Shown here: positions 40,434 through 48,197 of the stretch, in pieces
Position numbering within the stretch: the stretch's first letter is position 1
Layout: every line of letters begins with the position of its first letter
DNA from: Tamarix chinensis
Taxonomy: Eukaryota > Streptophyta > Magnoliopsida > Caryophyllales > Tamaricaceae
Assembly: GCA_030549775.1 (NCBI GenBank)
Contig: CM060180.1
Coordinates: 92,526,172-92,590,171 of the forward strand
Direction of reading: 5' to 3'
Length of the DNA stretch: 64,000 bases
Program-made: the position numbers and the translations under genes
The notes under the pieces: model-generated
Told to the model about the DNA's origin: nothing
Seen by the model: the letters and a program-made list of their open reading frames with translations, nothing else
Database searches by the model: none

Positions 40434-43400
40434 TATTAAAAAATGAAAACACCTTATTTAAAGAATTAAATTAACCTAAAAATCAATCAAACTCAATTTA
40501 AATTAAAAAAATCCATACATACATATCAAAGTATCAAATCAAAATGAAAATTAAACACCATCAAACTAAAGTTACCAATCAAATCTAACCAAAAAATAAA
40601 ATAAAATTGCGTCGCTAGTCTTTTCTAGAAGAAAAAAGGGATAAAGTTCCTTCTTTATCGTTGTCAACTTGCTGAAATTGAGTAGCTGCAACATCACACC
40701 TCTTTGGAGCTCTGACGAGAAACACAACCAACCAAAGATTCGAGGGTGCAGAGACAAGCAAGCCATCCTCAAGCATCGCCAATGGAAACTCCTAATTGGG
40801 AAGAAAAAAATTTGAATTCGACTAACAATGGCTTGACTTTTGAATTCGATGAGAGCCCAAGATCGCAGGTCATTGAATAACACTCTTGTCATAAAAGCAC
40901 CAGTTTAAAGTAAATGAAGGGGGGGATGTGAATTCTACAAAAACAGCCATATGTTTTGAAACTCTGGATTCTAGATCTGAGAATATTAGTACTTCAAACT
41001 CAAATCAGAAGCTCAAACCAGCATTTGAAGAGATAAATCAACGAAGGTACGATCTCGTGCAAAATGAAGCTTTTTGATATGAGTTGAAGTGTGAAGCGAT
41101 TGAGCCTAAACATTAGGTTGCAAATTTGAAGAAACTTAGATTCGTTGCACAAAAATCCTAATTGAAGCTTTATTGTGGGTCTTCAACCTAGGAGTTACCT
41201 GAAATAGCTTTTATTTGGAGGTTGGGAAGGTGAAAGGCTTTGTTTGAGCTATAGTACCAAGAGCTCAAAGATAGGAAGAATTAGCTCAAGCTATTGTCCT
41301 TAATTTTCATTGAGCAATTTTTCTTGTTACGCGTATTCGGTTTCTTAGGTTTTAATTTCAGCATCATTTGACACAATTCTTTTGATTTTAGTTATGTCTT
41401 AAGTTTCTCTAATTGAATTTTATGTTTGGTTGATATTTCACATTATGTGTTTTAAATTTTGAATTTAATATTTTGTTAGGGTATAAAATACGTAATTATA
41501 TATAATACATATGTATAATATAAAGGATATGTTATATCGTATAGAATACAAAAATAATTAATTTTTTATTATATTCAAGCCAACTCCAATAGGTTACTTG
41601 CTGGAAATTTGTCATCTGAAATAAAAACTTAAACATGTATTCCTTAATTGGAAATTCATTAATATTTGTTCCTTAATTGGAGCAAACCCCAAACATTTCT
41701 TCTTAATTGATGTTTTTTCTCTCTATTTTTTTGGTGTTGTTGGCCTTTTTTTTTTTTTTTTTTTTTTTTTTTGTATTCATAGGCCATATACCCATTTTTT
41801 CTGCATGCATATAATTTGACAATTTGTGATGCTTTTTAGTTACTATAACTTAATAACTTAACTAGTGACCAAAAGAGCTGAAGAATAGACTTAGTTTTCA
41901 ACTATAGGACTTTGTAGCATATATGTATATCAGAGTCATCTTTTTGTGATATTCATAAATCTTATTATTCTTCTTTTCGATTTTACTATTCAATTCTGGT
42001 GACCCTTATTGATTTTGGGTAGAATTTCGATTTTAATAACTTTGTCACATGCTAAATCCATAAAATATTTATATTGTAAAATATTTACCTTTTAATATAC
42101 ATCTAATCCTAAGGGGATAAAATTAAAAAAGATAATTTCCAACTAATAGTCAATAACTAATAAAAAGACTCTAAGTATGATACTGAGAAAGGCTTGAGTG
42201 AGCTTTCTGAGGCCTCAGGAAAATGTGTGTTGTAACTTACACCCTTCCTCTTGGAGATTATGCTTGACCTCAAGCCCAAAGGTGGGATATTTTTGCGTGA
42301 CCTTGTCCAAGGGTACTTGTGCAAGGAAGTCAGGTAGACCAATCTATTCCACACCTGCTGGTCTACTGTTTTAATTCGGACCTATTGATCAAGCACCCTT
42401 TGAGGCAAGGGAAATATTTGTTCCTCTCCTAGCTCAGCTAAGGAGAACTTCAAACTCTCCCACAGAAGAACATAGAGATCCACCAAAGATACTACCATCT
42501 TTACTATCTTTGTCACCTTCACAAGCCTTAGGAATCCCATCCACTCATAGATAACGTGTGGTACTTTTTGGCCTTCCAAAAGGTGGCCTTATGATGAATG
42601 GTTATTATTGCTGAAAGCTTATGCAACAATAAGGATTTGCAGTCTTCACATGTGCAATTACTACTACTATTTCTACTATTTTTATTATTTTGGCTTCACA
42701 TGTGTGGTATATGTCCCTATTCCTCCTCCATAATGATCTAAACTAGGGCCACAGAGAAGACTGGGTACTAATGTGGGTTATGAGTCCTATTCTATCATAA
42801 AGTATCTCGAACCGAAAATTGGTGATTTATTTACAGCTAGGTACTTGGACTATATTTTGATGAAACAATCTTCCCAGCCTTAGGGGAAGAAGAGAAGGAA
42901 AAGGAGATCATTAATAAAAATATTACATGGAATACCACCTCTATGCAATTTTTAAACCCTATCACTAATCAAATAGAATTTGAAGTTCAAAGGATCATAC
43001 ATTATAAAATGTAGCCAACAAGCTACCAGATGCGTTTATTGATGCCAAGAAAGTGACGAGGTCATATATGCCAGTAGAAAATGCTCCTGCTCGTGTATAG
43101 GTCCCTATAGGGACTTCATCCCAACCAATAACAAGTGAGTCAAAAGTAAGACAAAATTTTGGTAAACCACTTGGCTCTAAGGATTCTAATCCTAGGAAAA
43201 GGAAAGCATCCACAACAAAAGTTGTTAATGTGGCGACTAATAATGATAAAGATAAAATCCTTAAAGACGTTTTATCAGAGGATTATGATAATAAAGATGA
43301 TGATAGAAAATGATAATTATGAGATATCAATTAATTATGCTACCATCGGGAGTGGGTGGTATAGAAATGAAATTATCATCAATGATGTCTTTGTATACAA

Positions 43401-46400
43401 TATCGCCGTTGATATTAAAGATGAAAATGACAATGAACCTCAATCAATTGAGGAATGCCGACAAAGGAATGATTGGGATAGTTAGAAAGAGGCCATACAA
43501 GCAGAGTTGTACTCCCTAAACAAGGGAGGAGTGTGTGGACCTATTAGTCCAACGCCTGTGGGTGTCAAACTAGTCAGCTATATATGGGTGTTCGTGCATA
43601 AATGTAATGAGTGTAATGAGGTTGTAAGATATAAAGCCAGACTGGTGGACCAAGGCTTTACACAAAAGCTAGGAATTGACTTTACAGAAACCTATTTTCC
43701 TGTGGTGGATGCAATTACCTTAAGGTTTCTAGTCAGTTTGGTAGTGGCAAAAAGAGTACAAATGCACCTCATGAATGTGGTCACTGGATAGTTATATGTT
43801 TCATCGAATACCAACATCTACATGAAAATACCCTGATGCTTTGATGCTCCACACCAATGACAAACACTTCTACCAAGAGTTTCAAGCTTATTTGGTGGAT
43901 CATTTTTTGTGGATTTTTCACTTTTTTTCTTCTAGATATCCGGGTTGATCTAGGTATTCTTAAACCCATAACCAGGACACAACCACAACCATGTGGGCGA
44001 CCATTATTTTGTCTTCTCCTAGAGGAAACAATATTTACTTCAGGAAATATTGCATGAGTTTTAGGCAGTGGTGTTGAGTCAGTGGGTCATGTCTGATGAT
44101 TATTTAAGAGCAGTTGATTGCTTTCCTCTGCCAAAATTAGACATGAGATAAGATCTGCTAAGTTTTGAAATTATGCTCTCTATCCTTGCTGGAAGACCAT
44201 ATTTTCAGCATGAAAAGTAGAGAAGGTCTTTTTCACCATCTCATCATCTGTGACATGTTGTCCACATAGCCTCAACTTTGAGATAATTTTAAACATGTTT
44301 GAATTATACCTATTAACTGTTTTATAATCCTGTAACCTCAAGTGCATCCACTCAAATCAGACATGAGGGAGGATAGCTGTTTTCAATTGATCAAATCGAT
44401 CTTTAAGACTCTTCCAGAGTTCTTGTGGTCTCTAACAATTAGATATTGATTTTTAATGCTCTCATGTAAATGATAGCGTAGCAAAATTACCACCTTTGCG
44501 CAGTTTTGTTCGGACACGTTTGAGCTGTCTTTTATAGTCTCACCCAAACCAATACTGGCTAAGTGAAGCTCCACATCTAAAGCCTAGGATAAATAATTCT
44601 TTATGGTCATGCCTAATGTGGTGAATTCCAACTTTGTAAGTTTGGCCATTTTTCCTTTTTTTTTTTCAACTACAAAAGTATATTACAAAATATAAATGAT
44701 GAGAAATAAAAATTGCGAAAAAAGCAAATTCTTGAAAAATAAATTGCAGAATAATAAAATTCTTGTAGATAAAATAGGTGGTTCGGAGTTTCATGCCTCT
44801 ACCAACATTTGTGCAATCACCCAACCGTACTTCAAGTACGTGGGGAAAAATTAGTCACATCTAGTAGCCCTCCATTTAGCTTCAGGTAATGGAGGTTTGT
44901 ATATATCAGATTAGATAACCACATTAAGTGGTCCTCCGATCAACTTCTGGTGATATAAGTACATATATGGTGATGGGTGATGAGACCGCCAATCCATCCC
45001 GTTTCTCATGTATGTGGTGATATAATATATTATCGTATATATAATAAATGTTAGTATTAAATCTAAAGTAAGACTTATATTTGCAATATTACCTTGCTCA
45101 GTAAAATCGCATAAATAATACATAGTTTGGTTAAGTTATGCTTTTGCTGTAATCTGAACACAAATCAAATTTTTTTAAAATTTTGTTAATTACCAGTTAG
45201 AAATTACAAAATATTAGCAGATTCATATGACCATCTTTCAACAAAAGCAATATAATATTTATACAATATGACCAATAGACAACAAAGTATTGGCTCCATG
45301 CATATATACATATGATAAGATAGAGTGGTGACATATAAATAGAGCATCGTGAATCATGGTACTATGATTTTAAAATGCTACAATCGGTAATATAAAAATA
45401 GGAATAATGTATCATGCCTTCATGAAAGAAAAATGCAGGTGATGAAAAATAAAATAAAAATGAACGTGCATGATAATGATATATATCACCATGTATGTAA
45501 TATGTTAAAATAACATGTATGCACTAAGCAAGAAAACTAAAATGACCAAAATATGACTAAAATCGAAAGAAGGTAATGTTGATGGTAACCAAAGAGATGA
45601 AAAATAAATTTCAGGCTAACACATCTTCTCACCTAAAATAATCGTGTTGATAACGTGTGATAATGTAAGAGAAAATATGTAACATATTTAAGAGAAAGGT
45701 AGATGGTTGATAATGAAAGAAAATTATAGCTCTTCTATCATTCTTCTCATTTTACAATTCACTTATTTATAATACAAGAAAAGAGAGTGAAAGGTGAGGA
45801 GTTATAATGAATATTATTGTACCATTATGAGGGGGAGGTAAATAGGAGTTATAATAATATGTATGATACATTATGAGGCTAATGAAGAGCCTTAGGAAAT
45901 GTGTACAGTCACTTTTATCCAACAAATATGAATTTATATATATATATATTGGGGCAAGAGGAAAAAGTAGAAAAAACTAAATGTCATCTTCAACATTCGA
46001 ACCGAAGAATGGTATGAGCTTTCCCCTCTCCTCCACCTAGCCAAAGCAGCAACATTTAATCCATGCGCATGAATATCTGTATGTAGTGATACACGTTTGG
46101 GAGCCATTAAATTTTTGGGGTCCTCGTCCTAATTTGCCTAAGCCTTGGGCTGGGTCTGTGTAGGAATAAAAAGAATTTTAAATTATATCTGTTATTATTG
46201 TTTCAGGCACGACTCTTCTTCTTATAGGCTTATAGCTTGAGGATTTGGTTTTTCAGTCTTCAGAATTGGTGCTACTGGTTTCTAGTACTTCGGCATATAT
46301 AATATGGCCTCAGCTAATGTTATGTTTGGACTTGATGAAATGCATACGTAATTGATTCTTTCCTCTATATCTCCCTCTTCCTCCTTTCTAAATTCTCCTC

Positions 46401-48197
46401 TTCCTTTTCCCCTAATTCTTCTTCTTTCTTTACTTGATTTCCTTTCTCTTTTCCCAATTCTCTCTCAGAATTTCTCTTTCCATCCCTAAATTATTATACC
46501 AAAATCAGAATGTGGTTCCAAAATCAGTATTGATAAACAGCAATCCGTGAGCCCTCATTACTTTTTATGTTTATTTTAGATTCATCGTGGAGTCACACAA
46601 AGACAAAAAGATAAGAAGGGCACTCTTGTTCCTGAAGACCCATGACAACTTTATTTGGCACATTTCCTACATGATTGGATGCCGAAAAGACACTTCTGTC
46701 CTTGAGAAACCTGTTGGATCTTAATTATGCCTCATCTTGCAGTAAGATCCATGATTTTACAGCCTTCAATTTGTCAACCGTATTCATGGCTATTGGGGTG
46801 CCTCATGTATTGGGCTACATTGTGTCAATACATGGCCGTTGGACTATTTTAATTTGGTTTGATTTAATGAAAATGATGTGCAGCCACAACATGTTCTTTT
46901 CCTAATAATTTCTTTGGGTCCTCTTCGTTTGTTTTTCCTCAAGACTCATGTTTTATTCTGATTCTTATTTGCAGCATTTTCTTCTCGTATCTTTCTTGCT
47001 TTTTAAGATAGTTGTACATTGATGCTTAGAAAAACAACTATATTTAGAATATTTGAGGCTTTCTGCATTCCTAGCTACTCCTTATGTAGACATTTCGTCA
47101 TGTCATATATGTGGAAAATCAACAAACATCATTACAAAGAAGTTACCTATATATCATATGAGTTATAATGTATTTCTGATTAATTTTCTGATGTATTCTC
47201 TATGTATCCTGTTGGTGGCCTTAATAGGTTTGAACCTGGACTTTCAACTGACAATGAAGAGGACCAACATTATGGCATTGTTTGTAGTTATTTACTTGAT
47301 GACTTTGAAGATGTAGTGGACACAAATGACAATTCTGTATTTAGGGATTTTTCTGCAGTGGATAGTATGACAGGTAGTCTGCAAATCCTATTGCCACTGC
47401 CGTACAAAAATAGTTTCGTATGTCTTATTTTTATTTTTTGACAAAATCGGACACCAAAGTTGTTTGACTCTTTAGCATTTTTCTATTATAAGAAAGGACT
47501 TTTGAACATCTAGAATTCAAATACACTGTCATGTGGAATGTTCTTGCTCGTTGCAAAGGCCTAACAAGAAACCAACTGTATCACATGTCACCTCATTTCA
47601 TGGGTAAGGGATGGAGGAGCAGGAGGAAGAAAAAAATGTTGCGAATCTTTGAGAAGTTCCCTCGGTACATTTGCATCCCTACTCTTTAGTCCTTGATTTT
47701 TAGCTATGGTTTGAACCAAGAACACTAGTTTGCTGGTGGGCTTCCCTTGCATGTCACTCTTGGATCGCTTAAACGACTCATAAGTGATTCAAAATGCAGT
47801 GCTGGTTCAAATTATGAAATTGTAAAATTAAAGATTTTACCAGTCATAAACAGATAGGAAGTAAGTGACCAACTCGAATGATTGCTGGTTAGGCTTTTGC
47901 TGAGTCGTTATTCCACATGAGATTGAATGGGTGATTAATCGACTTTCCCTTACCTTGGCCATATGCTTTGCTGGATGTGGTTAGGTCTTTGACACAAAAT
48001 CATCTTCATTTAACAAGCAGAGGGAACCTCCTGACATGTCTGTTGATTGCTGTTTCTTGCAAGAAACGATAAATGTATTCTTCTGGCATTAAGACCTGAT
48101 ATAATTGTTCGCTCATTTCCATGTGCTAACAGATGTTGAGCCTCCTATGAATGAAGCTGCAATGGTGGTGAGCATTGCTATCCCATCAATAAGCTGA
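13722..48197 (+). CDS. SAC-domain phosphoinositide phosphatase (14-exon model, ~647 aa)
   Basis: SAC proteins dephosphorylate phosphoinositides on endomembranes. The exons join in phase at GT-AG sites: 13722-13811, 14247-14451, 14532-14688, 15151-15373, 16014-16090, 16731-16900, 16978-17075, 17171-17304, 17389-17517, 17898-18138, 24634-24755, 31106-31192, 47228-47373 and 48133-48197. The coding sum is 1944 bases. Landmarks are [14 protein letters not shown] near residue 23, [58 protein letters not shown], and the catalytic [12 protein letters not shown] at residues 438-449 (Cys441 and Arg447 of CX5R). This pattern fits the plant Fig4-like SAC subgroup (SAC1-SAC5 in Arabidopsis), which is usually 750-900 residues, so the C-terminus is short or divergent. 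No transmembrane segment is seen. Exons 1-12 are well supported and 13-14 less so. Introns 10-12 are swollen by retroelements. Confidence 0.85.
16592..16630. repeat. (TA)n microsatellite in SAC intron 5
   Basis: About 20 TA units run uninterrupted, about 100 bases upstream of exon 6. Confidence 0.95.
17898..18138 (+). CDS. SAC gene exon 10: catalytic exon
   Basis: The 241-base exon encodes [20 protein letters not shown], then [21 protein letters not shown], and ends [14 protein letters not shown]. It holds the complete signature RxNCxDCLDRTN with Cys, Asp and Arg all present, so the active site looks intact. The acceptor is CATTAG and the donor is AAG/GTACTT. The next exon is 6.5 kb away. 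Confidence 0.92.
18233..18700. repeat. ~236 bp imperfect tandem duplication
   Basis: GGTTGAGTG(CA/TG)GAGGTATGACTAGGGAGAT occurs at 18233 and again at 18469, and similarity continues through TGTTAGGATCT and CTGATAATCAGGA. The duplicated unit includes the edge of the adjacent LTR, so it straddles the insertion boundary. Confidence 0.75.
18573..21593 (-). mobile_element. Non-autonomous LTR retroelement
   Basis: Two direct repeats, 18573-19404 and 20874-21593, both begin TGTTAGGATC and end GCTCCTATCA in plus sense. They share blocks such as GGATTAGAGGTT, TTAATCTTATTGAT and GCCCAAGG. The flanks TCTTT and TCTTG suggest an imperfect 5 bp duplication. On the minus strand the LTR would start TGATAGGAGC and end GATCCTAACA, followed by AATGGTATATG, a weak match to an initiator-Met primer site. 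That favours minus orientation. The 1.47 kb interior has no retroviral domain, only short open frames. Confidence 0.65.
21594..23160. other. SAC intron 10 sequence without recognised gene
   Basis: No protein family was recognised. The two minus-strand open frames (21621-21932 and 22203-22460) are not supported by any motif. From about 22.75 kb to 23.16 kb the sequence precedes (in minus sense, follows) the copia fragment and includes a repeated CATGGGAA.CTA block. It may be the decayed 3' LTR of that element. Confidence 0.4.
23165..24125 (-). pseudogene. Ty1/copia pol fragment (reverse transcriptase end and RNase H)
   Basis: On the minus strand the sequence gives [22 protein letters not shown], then [18 protein letters not shown] and [12 protein letters not shown]. 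This is the conserved order of the copia RT C-terminus and RNase H start. Stops interrupt it throughout. It ends near a G-rich stretch (CTTCCCCCAC in plus sense, 23166-23175), which could be the polypurine tract. It sits antisense in SAC intron 10. Confidence 0.75.
24634..24755 (+). CDS. SAC gene exon 11
   Basis: The 122-base exon follows CAATAG and encodes [20 protein letters not shown], then [20 protein letters not shown], ending before a GTGAGT donor. This corresponds to the family segment after AAHN (K-x-RGxxKAAxQSxxxxxxLQRYYNNxYxDxxKQxAI). It is in phase with exons 10 and 12. Confidence 0.87.
25031..25445. repeat. Tandem duplication, 2 x ~205 bp
   Basis: Units 25031-25235 and 25236-25445 both start ACATTTTATTATTTCTGTAT and end GCTAACATTCTCATGAAAC. 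They differ by a small number of substitutions and short indels. They lie in SAC intron 11, shortly after exon 11. Confidence 0.9.
25560..25915. repeat. GGACCGG/ATCGG-rich segment, probable small DNA-transposon relic
   Basis: GC-rich blocks (GATCGGGGACTGG, ATCGGTCC, CGGTCCGGTCC) flank an AT-rich core, and the right end reads GTGAACACCC. This resembles small hAT-type elements with subterminal motif arrays. No target duplication or matching left end was found. Confidence 0.35.
25915..26760 (-). pseudogene. Ty3/gypsy pol fragment (protease end and reverse transcriptase start)
   Basis: The minus strand gives [14 protein letters not shown] (the end of the protease domain), then [37 protein letters not shown] and [15 protein letters not shown], the start of gypsy reverse transcriptase. 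Stops and frame changes abound. It abuts a copia fragment at about 26.76 kb. Confidence 0.7.
26765..29150 (-). pseudogene. Ty1/copia pol relic (protease, integrase, RT, RNase H), degenerate
   Basis: On the minus strand the order from 29.13 kb down is as follows. A protease motif [13 protein letters not shown] lies near 29.09 kb. Integrase-like remnants with GKLDP follow (28.2 kb). Next is the RT block [20 protein letters not shown] (27.5 kb), then RNase H remnants [20 protein letters not shown] and [18 protein letters not shown] (26.8-27.05 kb). Every domain is broken by stops. A perfect 106 bp tandem duplication lies within it. Confidence 0.7.
28788..28999. repeat. Perfect 106 bp tandem duplication
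   Basis: Units 28788-28893 and 28894-28999 are identical by eye, starting TTAGATACTTGGTAAGC and ending TTATGTGCTC. Given the decay of the surrounding copia relic, the identity implies a recent duplication or an assembly artefact. Confidence 0.9.
29150..31105. other. SAC intron 11 sequence without recognised feature
   Basis: No gene or convincing repeat boundary was seen. The first few hundred bases may be further copia gag remnants on the minus strand, but no motif could be confirmed. Confidence 0.4.
31106..31192 (+). CDS. SAC gene exon 12
   Basis: The 87-base exon after GAGCAG encodes [20 protein letters not shown] and STDLEVTS. The FLG.xPQ start matches the family's FLGxFQPQ at the end of the SAC domain, and the split Leu codon CT/G joins exon 11 correctly. 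The remainder has no clear family counterpart. The donor is AG/GTATAA. Confidence 0.75.
31193..33041. other. SAC intron 12, proximal part, without recognised feature
   Basis: This is AT-rich intron sequence. Around 32.9-33.04 kb and again just right of the chromovirus (39.1 kb) there are CCCGATAAG, CCCGAACC and CCCTGTCCTGATC blocks, suggesting the chromovirus inserted into an older small repeat. No coding content was recognised. Confidence 0.4.
33042..33046. repeat. Target site duplication (left) of chromovirus
   Basis: TATCC is repeated exactly at 39094-39098. Confidence 0.85.
33047..33503 (+). repeat. 5' LTR of chromovirus
   Basis: It starts TGATAGGCTTGTGG and ends ACAAGTACCATCA. A TATA-like GGATAAATAGAG lies near 33295. 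It differs from the 3' LTR by many scattered substitutions and small indels, so the insertion is not recent. Confidence 0.92.
33508..33519 (+). other. Primer-binding site (initiator Met tRNA type)
   Basis: TGGTATCAAAGC lies four bases after the 5' LTR. It has one mismatch to the usual TGGTATCAGAGC. Confidence 0.75.
33536..34740 (+). pseudogene. Chromovirus gag, degenerate
   Basis: It begins at an ATG at 33536 ([17 protein letters not shown]) and soon meets a stop. The gag core includes [17 protein letters not shown] and [15 protein letters not shown], followed by [14 protein letters not shown]. The zinc-knuckle region near 34600 reads CFRCG, stop, KYTPGHRC, so the nucleic-acid-binding motif is cut by a stop codon. 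Confidence 0.8.
34801..36638 (+). pseudogene. Chromovirus protease, reverse transcriptase and RNase H, degenerate
   Basis: The protease region has [13 protein letters not shown], where the active-site triplet expected as DSG reads DCR. The RT has [42 protein letters not shown] and the active-site FFDD near 35860. RNase H has [17 protein letters not shown] and ends at NKAVDALS just before the nested solo LTR. Several in-frame stops and frameshifts (for example at 35224, 35475, 35821 and 36388) rule out function. Confidence 0.85.
36638..37153 (+). mobile_element. Solo LTR (516 bp) nested in chromovirus pol
   Basis: The insertion begins TGATAGACCC, ends GGTTCTTATCA, and interrupts the pol reading frame between the RNase H end (ADALS.VD) and the linker that continues after it. 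The flanks GGATG and AGATG are a 5 bp duplication with one difference. Its start, its CCTCGAATCCCTGG block and its tail parallel the host element's LTR, so it comes from a related chromovirus family. It contains a 48 bp tandem duplication with poly-G runs. Confidence 0.82.
36859..36964. repeat. 48 bp tandem duplication bounded by poly-G runs
   Basis: GAAGAAGCTGTTAGCCCATG and the bases after it occur twice with period 48, and each copy is bordered by a run of nine or more G. The run lengths may be inaccurate in the assembly. Confidence 0.85.
37154..38703 (+). pseudogene. Chromovirus integrase and chromodomain, degenerate
   Basis: The integrase HHCC region includes [10 protein letters not shown] near 37490. 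The catalytic core has [30 protein letters not shown] and [18 protein letters not shown] 282-residue frame (37855-38703) continues to a C-terminal chromodomain ([20 protein letters not shown]), the domain that targets such elements to particular chromatin. Stops lie in the integrase core (37642, 37724, 37815). The frame ends 61 bases inside the 3' LTR, so the last codons overlap the LTR. Confidence 0.88.
38643..39093 (+). repeat. 3' LTR of chromovirus
   Basis: It starts TGATAGGCCTGTGG and ends GCAGGTACCATCA, and corresponds to 33047-33503. The TATCC duplication follows. Confidence 0.92.
39094..39717. other. SAC intron 12 spacer, nothing recognised
   Basis: This is AT-rich, non-coding sequence. 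It starts with the right TATCC duplication, followed by C-rich bases that look like the remainder of the insertion-target repeat. Confidence 0.4.
39728..41723. mobile_element. Long-TIR DNA transposon, MULE-type, ~2.0 kb
   Basis: Inverted ends GAGAAAAATATCAATTAAGG (left) and the complement of CTTAATTGATGTTTTTTCTC (right) continue inward through GGGGTTTGCTCCAATTAAG and AACATATCCT...ATACATATGTAT, giving imperfect TIRs of over 100 bases. The flanks share TATTTTTTTG(G), 10-11 bases (39718-39728 and 41724-41734), close to the 9-11 bp duplication of Mutator-like elements. The AT-rich flank weakens this point. No transposase is present; the interior contains a LINE fragment. Confidence 0.65.
39831..40440 (+). 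pseudogene. LINE 3' fragment (zinc-binding end of ORF2)
   Basis: The frame gives [20 protein letters not shown], then NDWCVFC, stop, [15 protein letters not shown]. This is the Cys-Cys-His-type zinc-binding region (zf-RVT) that ends plant non-LTR reverse transcriptase proteins. The stretch then loses its frame and ends in a TA-rich tail, as LINE 3' ends do. It lies immediately inside the left TIR of the 39728-41723 element. Confidence 0.7.
41746..41772. repeat. Poly-T run
   Basis: 27 consecutive T, just right of the long-TIR element. Confidence 0.95.
41773..42156. other. SAC intron 12 spacer, nothing recognised
   Basis: AT-rich sequence without coding content or repeat boundary. Confidence 0.4.
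42157..42579 (-). pseudogene. Unrecognised open frame with one internal stop
   Basis: Two minus-strand open stretches (42382-42579 and 42157-42354) are in the same frame and separated by a single stop, giving about 141 codons of balanced composition ([20 protein letters not shown] at the start). I do not recognise it. The position next to copia fragments suggests a gag or accessory remnant of a retroelement, but nothing in the sequence proves that. Confidence 0.3.
42740..43860 (+). pseudogene. Ty1/copia pol fragment (integrase-RT linker and RT start)
   Basis: The plus strand gives [37 protein letters not shown] and [11 protein letters not shown], then [35 protein letters not shown] and [17 protein letters not shown], ending MKIP. 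This is the linker and first half of a copia reverse transcriptase, broken by stops. It is sense-oriented in SAC intron 12. Confidence 0.8.
44050..44652 (-). pseudogene. Ty1/copia gag (UBN2-type) fragment
   Basis: On the minus strand it starts near 44652 ([11 protein letters not shown]), then [38 protein letters not shown], and more distant similarity through a [14 protein letters not shown] region. This is the gag of copia elements that use a UBN2-like domain. Its orientation is opposite to the neighbouring RT fragment, so it belongs to a different insertion or an inversion. Confidence 0.7.
44653..46560. other. SAC intron 12, probable leader/LTR of the minus copia relic plus spacer
   Basis: Upstream of the minus-strand gag one expects a leader and 5' LTR. 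A GTTGATAACGTGTGATAATG stretch near 45646 and the transcript-like block to about 45.9 kb may be that LTR, but no partner LTR or target duplication was found. No host coding sequence was recognised. Confidence 0.35.
47228..48197 (+). CDS. SAC gene exons 13-14: divergent acidic C-terminus
   Basis: Exon 13 (47228-47373) continues the split Arg codon with [20 protein letters not shown] and an acidic tail ([17 protein letters not shown]). Exon 14 (48133-48197) adds [20 protein letters not shown] and stops at TGA 48195-48197. Both have proper AG acceptors and phase agrees, but neither resembles the conserved plant SAC C-terminal region. Alternative splice choices or an extra exon in the 16 kb intron are possible. 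An in-phase open stretch after an AG at 46579 was considered but lacks a good donor. Confidence 0.55.

Noticed and set aside
40572..40892. 106-codon minus-strand open frame inside the long-TIR element
   Set aside because: No recognisable motif, an aromatic-rich composition and no supporting context. Kept out as unsupported.
46580..46720. In-phase open stretch after TTTTAG in SAC intron 12, a candidate extra exon
   Set aside because: No acceptable donor site and no similarity to SAC proteins. Exon 12 joins exon 13 in phase without it.
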